64,000 nt of DNA from Kribbella amoyensis. GTDB taxonomy: Bacteria > Actinomycetota > Actinomycetes > Propionibacteriales > Kribbellaceae. The stretch's first letter is position 1, and each line of letters begins with the position of its first letter. Positions 1-7,886 of the stretch are shown one piece after another. Location: positions 3,286,001-3,350,000 of the forward strand of contig NZ_VIVK01000001.1 of assembly GCF_007828865.1 (NCBI RefSeq), read 5' to 3'. The notes beneath the pieces are model-generated. The model was not told the origin of the DNA. It made no database searches and saw only the letters and a list, made by a program, of their open reading frames with translations. The position numbers and the translations under genes are program-made.

Positions 1-859
1 TACCGCGGCGCGCGCGAAGGCTCGCGGCGACGGCATCGACGTACGGCGTGGGGGCGAGGTCGTCGGTGGGGATGGTGACGTGGGTGGTGTCGACGCTCGA
101 GGCGAGCTGGTCGAGTTGGTCGAGCGCGGTGGGCTCGGTGGTACCGACAACAAACAGCACCGGCCGCGGCGCCTCATCCGCCGACTGGTGAGCCGGCTCG
201 GCGCCGGCTGATCGGCTGGCGCCTCCGGGGCGCGTGCTTTCGGGTTGGGTGGTTGTGCGGTGGCGGGCGAGTGCGGCGGCCAGGCCGCCGGCGCCTACGT
301 AGCGGATGCCCGGGATGTCCCAGGTCGCCTCGATCAGGTGGTCGAGGTCTTCGTCGGTCGCGGTGTCGTAGACGGTGACGGCGCCGGGCTCGACCACGTC
401 GCGGGTGACGGTGGTGGGACCGGCCAGGCGGACCGGAAGGTTGCCCAAGGCATCGGCGATGGACGCGGGCGCAGGCCCGGAAGCCCAAGCAGGTAAGGCG
501 GACAAAGGCCGGCCGTTGACGAGGGCGACCCCGTCGGCGACCGTACGACCGGCCGCGGGCAGCGCCGGCGCGAACACGACCGGGTGACGCGCCGGGTCGA
601 GCGCCCGTACATGCGCCGCGACGTTGCCCCGCAGCAGCGAATCGATCTTGGTCAGGAACACCTCGCCGTCGACCGTCAGAGCTTCCCGCGCCCGCGCCTC
701 CGCAGCAGCCTCCGGAAGCACCCGGGTGTCCAGATCGAGAACCGTCAGCCCGTCGCCGCGCGGCCCCGGCCCCGACAACCGCAAAGCCGTTGCCCCTAGC
801 AACGCGGCGACCTCGGCGGCGCCGGACAGATCGTCGGCGTGCACGCGCAGACCGGTCAT
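1..859 (-). CDS. Four-carbon acid sugar kinase family protein (OtnK/DUF1537), 3' end outside window
   Basis: Reading from ATG 859 toward base 1 gives at least 286 uninterrupted residues. The N-terminus reads ADDLSGAAEVA, followed by KIDSLLRGNV and FAPALPAAGRTV, which are the hallmark motifs of the DUF1537/OtnK kinase N-terminal domain. Further on, VYDTATDEDLDHLIEA, VGAGGLAAALA and LFVVGTTEPT match the linker and the start of the C-terminal nucleotide-binding domain. The family phosphorylates four-carbon sugar acids such as threonate or erythronate with ATP in the cytosol. The start overlaps the stop of the DeoR gene as ATGA, so the two are translationally coupled. The C-terminal end lies beyond base 1. 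The substrate cannot be read from sequence. Confidence 0.85.
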   Translation of the reverse strand, partial: MTGLRVHADDLSGAAEVAALLGATALRLSGPGPRGDGLTVLDLDTRVLPEAAAEARAREALTVDGEVFLTKIDSLLRGNVAAHVRALDPARHPVVFAPALPAAGRTVADGVALVNGRPLSALPAWASGPAPASIADALGNLPVRLAGPTTVTRDVVEPGAVTVYDTATDEDLDHLIEATWDIPGIRYVGAGGLAAALARHRTTTQPESTRPGGASRSAGAEPAHQSADEAPRPVLFVVGTTEPTALDQLDQLASSVDTTHVTIPTDDLAPTPYVDAVAASLRARRG

Positions 860-1854
860 CCGGACCCCTCGCGCGAGACGATCACCAGGTCGCGCCCGGC
901 CGCGCGGAACTCCTCGACCACCTCGGCCGGTGCGTCGGCGTCGGTGACCAGCGTCCAGGGTCCGGCCAGTCTGGCCCACGAGTGGAACGGGCGGTGGTTC
1001 AGCTTCGCGGCGTGCACGAGGACGTAGACCGCGCGGGCCCGCCGGGCCATCAGTTCCTTCAGGCGGGTCTGGTCCGGCTCGGCCTCGCAGAGTCCGCCGT
1101 CGCTGGTCACGCCGTCCGCGCCGAGGAACACCGTGTCGAAGCTCAGTCGCTCCAGTGCCGCCTCGGTCAGCGGTCCGACGAAGGCATCGCTGAGCGTGCG
1201 CAGCCGGCCGCCGAGGCAGTACGTCGTGACGTCGTCGCGGGCGTGCAGGTTGCCGAGGACGGGCAGGCTTGTCGTGGTCACGGTCAGGCCGGCGTCGGTG
1301 GGGAGTTCGCGGGCGAGCAGGGCGACCGTCGTCCCGGCGTCCAGCAGGATCGAGCTGCCTGGTTCGATCCGGGTCGCGGCCCAGCGGGCGATGGCGAGCT
1401 TCGCGTCGTGGGCCTGTGAGTCGCGCTGCGGCAACGACAACTCGGGGCCGCCCGGTACCGCGATCGCGCCGCCGTACGTCCGCGCCAGCCGGCCGCTCTC
1501 GCTGAGCCGGGCCAGGTCACGGCGGATCGTCGAAGCGGTCACCCCGAACCGCTGGGCCAACTGCTCGACACTGGCCGGACCCCGATCGGTCGCGACCCGT
1601 AAGATCTCCTCCCGCCGCTCCCGCGACCGCAACGGCCGATCCCCGTCCATGCCGGCTCCGCCTCGCGCACCCGGCTCCACGCCGGCTCCTGTCTGCGCAT
1701 CCGTGCCGGCTCCCGCCTGCGCACCCGTGCCGGCAGCGTCTGCCCCCGCCGGCGTGGTCGCCCCCGCCGGCGTGGTCGCGTCCGCGGGTGCGTCCGTGGC
1801 CGGGTCGGTGCCTGGCGGGAGGTTGTCCACATCCCTGGTGTCGGTCGTCGCCAT
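856..1854 (-). CDS. DeoR family transcriptional regulator
   Basis: Sugar-metabolism repressor. After a proline/alanine-rich N-terminal stretch of about 65 residues comes the HTH (RREEILRVATDRGPASVEQL, then VTASTIRRDLARLSESG) and a sugar-phosphate sensor domain of the ribose-5-phosphate isomerase fold (ILLDAGTTVALLAREL, GADGVTSDGGLCEAE). The ATG at 1854 is preferred because AGAGGAG lies just upstream; a GTG at 1884 in frame lacks a clear RBS. The N-terminal extension is unusual for DeoR proteins and partly encoded by a tandem repeat; translation could instead start at an internal ATG right before the HTH (near 1650). It overlaps the kinase start by ATGA and is divergent from the reductase/aldolase genes, which it probably controls. 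Confidence 0.88.
   Translation of the reverse strand: MATTDTRDVDNLPPGTDPATDAPADATTPAGATTPAGADAAGTGAQAGAGTDAQTGAGVEPGARGGAGMDGDRPLRSRERREEILRVATDRGPASVEQLAQRFGVTASTIRRDLARLSESGRLARTYGGAIAVPGGPELSLPQRDSQAHDAKLAIARWAATRIEPGSSILLDAGTTVALLARELPTDAGLTVTTTSLPVLGNLHARDDVTTYCLGGRLRTLSDAFVGPLTEAALERLSFDTVFLGADGVTSDGGLCEAEPDQTRLKELMARRARAVYVLVHAAKLNHRPFHSWARLAGPWTLVTDADAPAEVVEEFRAAGRDLVIVSREGSG
1743..1778. repeat. 18-bp tandem repeat (two copies) in the DeoR N-terminal coding region
   Basis: CCCCCGCCGGCGTGGTCG occurs at 1743-1760 and again at 1761-1778. It encodes alternating TTPAGA units on the minus strand, so slippage here lengthens the disordered N-terminus in steps of six residues without a frameshift. 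Confidence 0.85.
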
Positions 1855-1906
1855 GCCGGTGCGGCTCCTCTCGGTCGGCGCCACCGGGGCTCAGCGTACC
1901 AGCGAC

Positions 1907-2057
1907 TTGCGCGGAAAACGCTGCTAGGCTTGCGTGGAAAGCGCGATCCAAGCGACCTCAGGAGGCTGCTGTGGCACGACTCCGCCCAGCGTGCACGCGT
2001 AAATCAAGGCCAACGGCACCAACTGGCACCCTGATCGCAAACTGCGCGTTTCGCGCA
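1907..2057. promoter_or_regulatory. Operator-like repeats between the DeoR and reductase genes
   Basis: Two direct copies, TTGCGCGGAAAACGC (1907-1921) and TTGCGTGGAAAGCGC (1930-1944), lie 23 bp apart start to start, about two helical turns. A third, related element at 2043-2057 is the near-perfect palindrome TGCGCGTTTCGCGCA. DeoR-family repressors commonly bind such repeated GAAA/TTTC-containing sites. Assignment to the adjacent DeoR regulator is inferred from position only. Confidence 0.55.
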
Positions 2058-2078
2058 ACTAAGCAGGTGGCCCGATGA
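1971..2078 (+). CDS. Possible 35-residue leader ORF coupled to the reductase gene
   Basis: A GTG at 1971 follows TCAGGAGG at an ideal distance (1958-1964). The reading frame runs 35 codons (MARLRPACTRKSRPT... ending ATKQVAR) and its TGA overlaps the reductase ATG as ATGA. The peptide is basic and matches no family I recognise. The strong ribosome site and exact coupling favour real translation; the unusual composition and the operator palindrome inside the frame argue for caution. Confidence 0.4.
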   Translation: MARLRPACTRKSRPTAPTGTLIANCAFRATKQVAR

Positions 2079-3019
2079 GTACTGAGCTCGTCCTGGGCAC
2101 GATGACCTTCGGCGACACGGTCGACGCCGACGGCGTCGCGGTCCTGCTCGACACCGCGCTCGACCTCGGCATCACCGCGATCGACACCGCCAACGGGTAC
2201 GCCGGTGGGACCTCCGAGACCCTTCTCGGCGAGCTGCTGCAGGGCCGCCGTGATCAGGTGACGCTGGCGACCAAGGCCGGCATCCCGCATCCGGACGCGG
2301 GCGACAACGCCCCGCTGTCCCGGACCGGGATCCGCCGATGCCTGGAGGCCAGTCTGCGCCGCCTCCGCACGGATCACGTCGACCTCTTCTACCTGCACCA
2401 GCCGGACCGCGCGACGCCGTTCGAGGAGACCGCCGCCACCCTCGCCGAACTGGTGAAGGAGGGCGCGATCCGGTCGTGGGGTGTCTCCAACTTCGCCGCC
2501 TGGCAGATCGGTGAGGCCCGCCGGTACGCCGCGGCGGCCGGTGCGCCCGAGCCGGTGGTCGCCCAGCAGCTGTACAACCTGCTCGCCCGTCGCGTCGAAG
2601 AGGAGTACATCGAGTCCGCGCTGACGACGGGACTGCGGACGATCGTCTACAACCCGTTGGGCGGTGGCCTGCTGACCGGCCGGCACCAGTTCACCGAACA
2701 GCCCGAGCACGGCCGGTTCGGTGACTCGCGGGTCGCCGGGATGTACCGCGACCGGTACTGGAACGCGGACCTCTTCGCGGTCGTGGACGAACTGACCGAG
2801 GTCGCCCGGGCCGAGGGGATCGGACTCGCCGAGCTGGCGCTGCGCTGGGTCGGGCACCAACCTGGTGTCGACGCCGTACTCGTCGGGGCTTCCCGGCCGG
2901 ATCACCTGACCCAGAACGCCGCGGCGTTGCGGGCCGGGCCGTTGTCGCCGGAGGCCGTCAGGTCCTGCGCGGCGATCGGTGACCGGCTCCGCGGCCCGAT
3001 GCCGTCGTACAACCGCTAG
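2075..3019 (+). CDS. Aldo/keto reductase
   Basis: NAD(P)H-dependent oxidoreductase of the AKR TIM-barrel superfamily, 314 residues, the usual length. The catalytic tetrad is visible: Asp37 and Tyr42 in AIDTANGYAGG, Lys67 in LATKAG, and His108 in LFYLHQPD. The C-terminal cofactor motif is represented by LVGASRPDHL. It starts at an ATG overlapping the small upstream ORF and is followed 61 bases later by an HpcH/HpaI aldolase. Placed between a DeoR regulator, a sugar-acid kinase and an aldolase, it probably interconverts a sugar acid or its aldehyde/keto form; the substrate is not determined by sequence. Confidence 0.9.
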   Translation: MSTELVLGTMTFGDTVDADGVAVLLDTALDLGITAIDTANGYAGGTSETLLGELLQGRRDQVTLATKAGIPHPDAGDNAPLSRTGIRRCLEASLRRLRTDHVDLFYLHQPDRATPFEETAATLAELVKEGAIRSWGVSNFAAWQIGEARRYAAAAGAPEPVVAQQLYNLLARRVEEEYIESALTTGLRTIVYNPLGGGLLTGRHQFTEQPEHGRFGDSRVAGMYRDRYWNADLFAVVDELTEVARAEGIGLAELALRWVGHQPGVDAVLVGASRPDHLTQNAAALRAGPLSPEAVRSCAAIGDRLRGPMPSYNR

Positions 3020-3070
3020 AGGCAACCGCTGGAGGCAACCGCCGAAGGTGACCGCAAAGGCAACCGCTGA
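3020..3070. repeat. Short repeated spacer after the reductase gene
   Basis: GGCAACCGC occurs three times (3021, 3034 and 3059), echoing the last codons and stop region of the reductase gene (CAACCGCTAG). It looks like local duplication of the gene end in the spacer before the aldolase. Confidence 0.6.
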
Positions 3071-3080
3071 AGGAGATGCT

Positions 3081-3854
3081 GTGAGCTCGAAGGACTTCGC
3101 TGACCGGCTCCGCGCCCGGCAGACGCTGGTCGGGTACTGGATGGTGCTCGACGCGCCGCCCGCGACCGAACGGATCGCCCGGATCGGGTACGACTACGTC
3201 GTCCTCGACATGCAGCACGGCCTGATCGGCTACCAGGGCCTGGTGAACGGGCTGCTCGCGATCGACGCCGGCGGCGCGCTCGGCGACGGCGCGGTCGGGC
3301 TGGCCCGGGTCGAGGCGAACGACGTGACCCCGATCGGCCGCGCCCTGGACGCGGGCGCGAGCGGCGTCATCGTCCCGCTGATCAACTCCGCCGAGGATGC
3401 CAGGCGGGCGGTGGAAGCGTGCCGGTACCCACCGGTCGGCGTGCGCTCGTACGGGCCGATGCGCTCGTCGCTGCGGATCGGGCCGAAGCCGGAGGAGGCC
3501 GGTGCCGCGACCGTGGTACTGGCGATGATCGAGACCACCCAGGGCCTGGCCAACGTGGCCGAGATCTGCGCGACGCCGGGCCTGGACGGTGTGTACGTCG
3601 GGCCGTCCGACCTCTGCCTGGCCGTCGGTGGCCGGTACCCGGGTGACCCGGACGTGGCGGAGCCGTTCGCCGCCGCGGTCCAGCTGATCGCCAAGACCGC
3701 GGCCGACGCCGGGATCGCGGCCGGTATCCACACCCCCGACGGCGAGACCGCGCAGCGCCGGCTGGCCGAGGGGTACACCTTCGCGACCGTGGCCGGCGAC
3801 CTCAACCACCTGGAGGCCGCGGCCGCCGGCCACCTGGAGATCGCCCGCTCCTGA
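3081..3854 (+). CDS. HpcH/HpaI family aldolase
   Basis: Class II pyruvate aldolase related to 4-hydroxy-2-oxoheptanedioate and 2-keto-3-deoxy-sugar-acid aldolases. GTG 3081 is chosen because AAGGAG lies just upstream and gives the normal 257-residue length; longer in-frame extensions have no family support. Visible active-site elements: VVLDMQHG with the base His46, LARVEAND with Arg76, GVIVPLINSAEDA, the metal-binding Glu of AMIETTQG and the Asp of YVGPSDL. The reaction is reversible aldol cleavage giving pyruvate plus an aldehyde. With the kinase, reductase and DeoR regulator it forms a sugar-acid catabolic locus. Confidence 0.9.
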   Translation: MSSKDFADRLRARQTLVGYWMVLDAPPATERIARIGYDYVVLDMQHGLIGYQGLVNGLLAIDAGGALGDGAVGLARVEANDVTPIGRALDAGASGVIVPLINSAEDARRAVEACRYPPVGVRSYGPMRSSLRIGPKPEEAGAATVVLAMIETTQGLANVAEICATPGLDGVYVGPSDLCLAVGGRYPGDPDVAEPFAAAVQLIAKTAADAGIAAGIHTPDGETAQRRLAEGYTFATVAGDLNHLEAAAAGHLEIARS

Positions 3855-3916
3855 AAGGCTTGGTCCGGGCCGGATCCGGGGACAAGTGCTCCGACGCGGG
3901 GCACTAGGCTCGGACC

Positions 3917-4627
3917 ATGAGGGCTCCCGAGCGAGGCGCGCTGCCGTTGTGGCTGGCCACAACGCTGGGCCGCGAGTACGGGCGGGTGACCGAGGTCGTC
4001 CAGGGCCTGCCGGACGACGACTTCGCTCGCCGGACCCGGTGCCCCGGGATGGCGGTCGGGCCGTTGCTCGTGCACCTGCTGTACGACGCGGAGCGCGCGC
4101 TCACCGCGTTCGCGTCGCCGTCGACCGAGGCGCCGGACCGGGACTTCGTCAGCTACTGGCGGGACTTCCCGGCCCGGCCCGGTCGTCGGGCCGAACCGGA
4201 CACGTCGTTCGTCCAGGTGATCGCCTCGGCGTACTCGCGGCCGTCCGACGGGCTGGTCCGGCACTGGCGGGAGCTGTCCGAGGCCGCGGTCCGCGCCGCG
4301 GCGTACGCCCTGGTGGACAAGGGGAAACGGGTCTCGACCCAGGGCCACGTGCTCCCGGTACCGGACTTCGTGGCGACGTTGATCCTCGAGGCGACCGTGC
4401 ACCACCTGGACCTGACGCTGGAGTTGCCCGACGCCCCCGAGCCGGATCCGGAGGCGTTGCAGGTGACCGCGCGGACGCTGGACGGGTTGTTCGGTCCGGA
4501 CGCGTGGGACGTGATCGGCTGGGACACCACCACGTACGTCCTGAAGGCGACCGGCCGGATCCCGCTCGACGAGGACGACTTCGACATGCTCGGCCCGCAC
4601 GCCGCCCGGCTGCCCCTGCTCGGCTAG
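3917..4627 (+). CDS. Maleylpyruvate isomerase-like / DinB-fold metal-binding protein
   Basis: 236 residues. The N-terminal half is a four-helix DinB/MDMPI-type domain: TRCPGMAVGPLLVHLLYDAE carries the first conserved His, and ATVHHLDLTLEL near residue 160 the second cluster. Family members with this TIGR03083-like layout include mycothiol-dependent maleylpyruvate isomerase, but most genomic copies are uncharacterised thiol- or metal-dependent enzymes. The gene stands alone, converging with the CobW-like gene three bases away. A specific substrate cannot be assigned. Confidence 0.75.
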   Translation: MRAPERGALPLWLATTLGREYGRVTEVVQGLPDDDFARRTRCPGMAVGPLLVHLLYDAERALTAFASPSTEAPDRDFVSYWRDFPARPGRRAEPDTSFVQVIASAYSRPSDGLVRHWRELSEAAVRAAAYALVDKGKRVSTQGHVLPVPDFVATLILEATVHHLDLTLELPDAPEPDPEALQVTARTLDGLFGPDAWDVIGWDTTTYVLKATGRIPLDEDDFDMLGPHAARLPLLG

Positions 4628-4630
4628 CCG

Positions 4631-5704
4631 CTACAGCACACCGGCGAACGGGTCCTCGAGCGACTGCCAGTCCAGCGTGGCCAACTCGGCCTCGGTCAGC
4701 AGGCACGCGTCCAGTACCGCCTGCAGGCGCGCCGGATCGAGGCCGACGCCGGTCGCGACCACCGTGCACTCGGCGAGGTGCTCCGTGTCGGACCACTCGC
4801 CCAGCCGGCCCAGTGAGGCGCTGAAGCCGGCCGACTCCCACCGCACCCGCTGCGTGGGCCTGTTCGCCAGCCACACCACACCGCGGCTGCGGACCACGCC
4901 GTCGACGATGTCCTCGAGCGCCTCGTTCAACCGGGCCGGATGCAACGGCCTGGTCGAACGCCACAGCACCGTGGTGACGCCGTCACCGCTTGGCTGCAAC
5001 CGGTCCTCCGCGGCCAGCTCACCCGCCCACGCCTCGGCCGCCGCGTGGTCGAACAACCCGGTCCGCGCGACCCGCCCCGTCGGTACGCCGGCCGGGTCCG
5101 CGTCGACGACAGTGGTGCGCGGGTTCAGGTGGAGCAGCAGGTTGTGCAGGCGCTCGGGAACCGCGCTGCGATGGGGATTCGCGAGCACACAGACATCGGC
5201 GTACTCGATCTGTCGCGCGGTCAGCTCGGCGACGTTGCGCCGGTCGGGCGGACCGAGGGCGAGGCCGCGCTCGTCCAGCAACTCGTCGCCGGACAACTGC
5301 TCGACCAGCAGTACCGCGTCGACCACACAGGTGACCGTGTCCACGGTGAGCTCCGGCATCGACGCCACCAGCGCGCTCACCAACGGACGGGCCTCCATCG
5401 CGGGCGGCGCCGCGAGGACGATGTGGTCCCAGTGGCCGCGCGCTACCAGCGTCTCCAGCAACGGGACGAGCGACTCGATCAGCTGGCAGGCACCGCAGTC
5501 GTCGCCGACCGTGAATTCGCCGGCGTCGATCGGCCCGGAGGCGTCGGCCACCCGCCAGGTCAGGACGCCGCGCACCGGCAACTCGTCCTGGTCCACGCCG
5601 ACGACCACGGTGGTGGCATCGGCCATCGTCTCCAGGACCGGTTGGCGGAGCGTCGTCGAGAGCCCGGTGAGCAAGGTCAGCGGCGTCTTCCGTTGGGCGG
5701 CCAT
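4631..5704 (-). CDS. CobW-like (G3E family) protein with degenerate P-loop, Zur-regulated
   Basis: 357 residues with the CobW layout: an N-terminal G3E-like domain (VVVGVDQDE, VLAAPPAMEARPLV, TCVVDAVLL) and a C-terminal CobW_C domain (RSRGVVWLANRPTQRVRWES, near residues 275-295). The Walker A loop expected after LLTG is replaced by GLSTTLRQ, so the GKT/S residues are missing; the usual CxCC metal motif is reduced to DDCGACQ. CobW relatives act as zinc metallochaperones under zinc starvation, and a similarly degenerate relative (Rv0106 of M. tuberculosis) belongs to the Zur regulon. A Zur box in its promoter supports the same role. GTPase activity is doubtful. Confidence 0.82.
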   Translation of the reverse strand: MAAQRKTPLTLLTGLSTTLRQPVLETMADATTVVVGVDQDELPVRGVLTWRVADASGPIDAGEFTVGDDCGACQLIESLVPLLETLVARGHWDHIVLAAPPAMEARPLVSALVASMPELTVDTVTCVVDAVLLVEQLSGDELLDERGLALGPPDRRNVAELTARQIEYADVCVLANPHRSAVPERLHNLLLHLNPRTTVVDADPAGVPTGRVARTGLFDHAAAEAWAGELAAEDRLQPSGDGVTTVLWRSTRPLHPARLNEALEDIVDGVVRSRGVVWLANRPTQRVRWESAGFSASLGRLGEWSDTEHLAECTVVATGVGLDPARLQAVLDACLLTEAELATLDWQSLEDPFAGVL

Positions 5705-5710
5705 GACCCC

Positions 5711-5740
5711 AGTATATGAAAACGGTTTTCATCGAGTCTA
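5711..5740 (-). promoter_or_regulatory. Zur box inside a probable leaderless promoter
   Basis: TGAAAACGGTTTTCA at 5717-5731 is a perfect 7-1-7 palindrome matching the actinobacterial Zur consensus. On the minus strand it fills the spacer between a -35-like TAGACT (5735-5740) and a -10 TATACT (5711-5716), 18 bp apart. The -10 ends six bases before the ATG at 5704, so transcription should begin at or next to the start codon, giving a leaderless mRNA. Zinc-loaded Zur bound here would block polymerase directly. Confidence 0.85.
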
Positions 5741-5915
5741 GACCCTCGAAGGCCCGATTTTCCCGCCAGGCCGGGGAAATCCGGGCTCCGGCGGATGTCC
5801 CGAGGGTGAGTGTTAGTCCGATCACGCCGTCCGCGCGAGACTCGGCGAGCATTCCTGCGGCGAGCCCACCGAAAACTCGGGCGCGGTTGTCCGCGCGGTC
5901 TGGTAGGTAAGGGAC

Positions 5916-7127
5916 ATGACGAACGGGATCGGGCGGTTCGAGGGCGAGTGGGACGAGCTGGTGCGGCTGCTGAACCTGGGGTTCGCGCAGCCTTGGAGCG
6001 AGGCGCAGCTGGAGGCCGAGCGGAAGGTCACGGAGCCGGAGCGCAGCTTCGTCGGGCGCGAGGACAAGGAGCTGACCGGGCACACGACCGCGTTCTCGCT
6101 GCGGATGGCGGTGCCTGGGGGGCAGCTGCCGGTCGCGGGCGTGAGCATGGTCTGCGTCAGCCCGACCCATACCCGGCGCGGCATCCTGCGTGACCTGATG
6201 CGGGCGCAGCTGACCGACCTGTACGAGACCGGGGTCGAGCCGGTCGCCGCGCTGACCGCGAGCGAGCCGGTGATCTACGGCCGGTTCGGGTACGGCCTCG
6301 GCTCCGACCAGGTCCACCTCACCGTGCCGCGAGCGTCCCGCGCGTTGCGCCCGGTGGCCGGGGCCGACGACGTCCGGATCCGGTTCGCCGATCCGGTCGA
6401 GTCGCGCGCGATCACCAGCCGGATCCACAACGAGCACGCCGCCGAGCGGGTCGGCATGTTCCATCACGACGAACGCTGGCAGGAGTACGTCACCGGGGAG
6501 AACGTGCTCACCGACACCGACGGCGCGTCGCCGCTGCGGTGCGTGCTCGCCTCGGTCGACGGCGAGGTCACCGGGTACGCGCACTACCGGACCAAGCGGA
6601 CCACCAAGGCCTTCGTCGACGTCACCCGGGTCCATGCCGACGACCTCGCCTCGCACGTCGCGCTCTGGCGGTTCCTGCTCGACCAGGACCTGCTCAGCGA
6701 AACGACGTACGGGCAGCTGCCGTCCGACGATCCGCTGCTGTCGTTGCTGGTCGACCCGCGGGCGCCGAAGCCGACCACGTACGACGGGGTGTGGCTCCGG
6801 CTCGCAGACCTCGGCAAGGCGCTGGCCGGCCGGACGTATGCGCAGGAGGTGGACGTGGTGCTCGGTGTGGCCGACGACTTCCTGCCCTGGAACGCGGGCA
6901 ACTGGCACCTCGCCGGCGGACCGTCCGGGGCGACCTGTGAGAAGACCGACCGCGATCCCGACCTGCTGCTCGACGTCCGCGAACTGGGCGCCGTCTATCT
7001 CGGCAAGCCGTCCCTGCAGCGGCTCGGCGCGGCCGGCCTGGTCGAGGAGCGCACCAGCGGCGCGTTGGCGGCGACCTCGCAGGCCTTCCTCGGAAAGCGC
7101 CTCCCCTGGCTGGACACCGGTTTCTGA
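5916..7127 (+). CDS. eis: Eis-type GNAT N-acetyltransferase
   Basis: 403 residues with the Eis architecture: N-terminal GNAT domain with the acetyl-CoA loop VSPTHTRRGILRDL, a second degenerate GNAT domain, and an SCP2-like C-terminal domain. Tyr126 sits in YGRFGYG, matching the general acid of mycobacterial Eis, and the chain ends in Phe, matching the C-terminal carboxylate that serves as base in Eis. Known Eis proteins acetylate amines of aminoglycosides, peptides and polyamines. Whether this copy modifies antibiotics is not shown. ATG 5916 follows GGTAAGGG. Confidence 0.88.
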   Translation: MTNGIGRFEGEWDELVRLLNLGFAQPWSEAQLEAERKVTEPERSFVGREDKELTGHTTAFSLRMAVPGGQLPVAGVSMVCVSPTHTRRGILRDLMRAQLTDLYETGVEPVAALTASEPVIYGRFGYGLGSDQVHLTVPRASRALRPVAGADDVRIRFADPVESRAITSRIHNEHAAERVGMFHHDERWQEYVTGENVLTDTDGASPLRCVLASVDGEVTGYAHYRTKRTTKAFVDVTRVHADDLASHVALWRFLLDQDLLSETTYGQLPSDDPLLSLLVDPRAPKPTTYDGVWLRLADLGKALAGRTYAQEVDVVLGVADDFLPWNAGNWHLAGGPSGATCEKTDRDPDLLLDVRELGAVYLGKPSLQRLGAAGLVEERTSGALAATSQAFLGKRLPWLDTGF

Positions 7128-7148
7128 TTGACCAGTTAGTCTTCCGGG

Positions 7149-7886
7149 ATGCAACCGAGCCGCCGCGGTGCCCTGGCTGTAGTTGCTGTGCTTGTACTGG
7201 GGGTGGCCGCGGTGGTGTTGGTGGTGCTCGCCTCGGCCGGCGGCAGCGTGCAGCCGGTCAGCGAGAGCACCCTCTCCCCGTCGCCACGTGCGGTCCCGAC
7301 CGACAACGCGACCGTCTCGGTCAACATCCCGACGCCGGGGGAGGCGCCGCCACCCGGTGAGGTGAAGGCGATCGAGATGCCTGAGTGGCTGAAGGCACTC
7401 TGGCAGGCACTCGTGTACGCCGCGGCGACGTTGCTCGTGCTGTTCCTGGTCCGGGCCCTGTACCGGATGCTCCGCAAGGTGCGGCTGCCCGAGGCCGAGA
7501 GCGACGACACGGACTGGGACCGGGTGAAGATCGACCGGCTCACCGAGGCGGTCGAATCCGGCCTGGCCTCGGTGGACTCCGGTACGGCGACCGACGCGGT
7601 GATCGCGTGCTGGGTGGCGTTGGAGGACGCGGCCGCGTCGGCCGGGGTGTCCCGCCAGGCCTCGGAGACCCCGGCCGAGTTCACCGTCCGCGTGCTCGGC
7701 GTCGGCGGGATCTCCGAGCCCCAACTGGTCCGCCTCGCCCAGCTCTACCGGGAAGCGCGGTACTCGACCCACGGCTCGTCCGAACAGGCCCGGACCGAGG
7801 CCCGCGCGGCCCTGCTCCGCCTTCGCGACGAGCTCACCGCGGCCTCGACCACAACCCCCGTGCGGGCTTCGGGTGACGCCGAGTGA
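7149..7886 (+). CDS. Membrane protein with DUF4129 domain
   Basis: 245 residues. An N-terminal signal anchor (residues about 9-27), a proline/threonine-rich extracytoplasmic linker, a second membrane helix (about 80-100) and a cytosolic C-terminus with the DUF4129 signature (ETPAEFTVRVL, LAQLYREARYSTH). DUF4129 is typically found at the end of membrane transglutaminase-like proteins or as a free protein next to MoxR and DUF58 genes, as here. First gene of a five-gene operon; its TGA overlaps the next GTG by GTGA. Confidence 0.85.
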   Translation: MQPSRRGALAVVAVLVLGVAAVVLVVLASAGGSVQPVSESTLSPSPRAVPTDNATVSVNIPTPGEAPPPGEVKAIEMPEWLKALWQALVYAAATLLVLFLVRALYRMLRKVRLPEAESDDTDWDRVKIDRLTEAVESGLASVDSGTATDAVIACWVALEDAAASAGVSRQASETPAEFTVRVLGVGGISEPQLVRLAQLYREARYSTHGSSEQARTEARAALLRLRDELTAASTTTPVRASGDAE

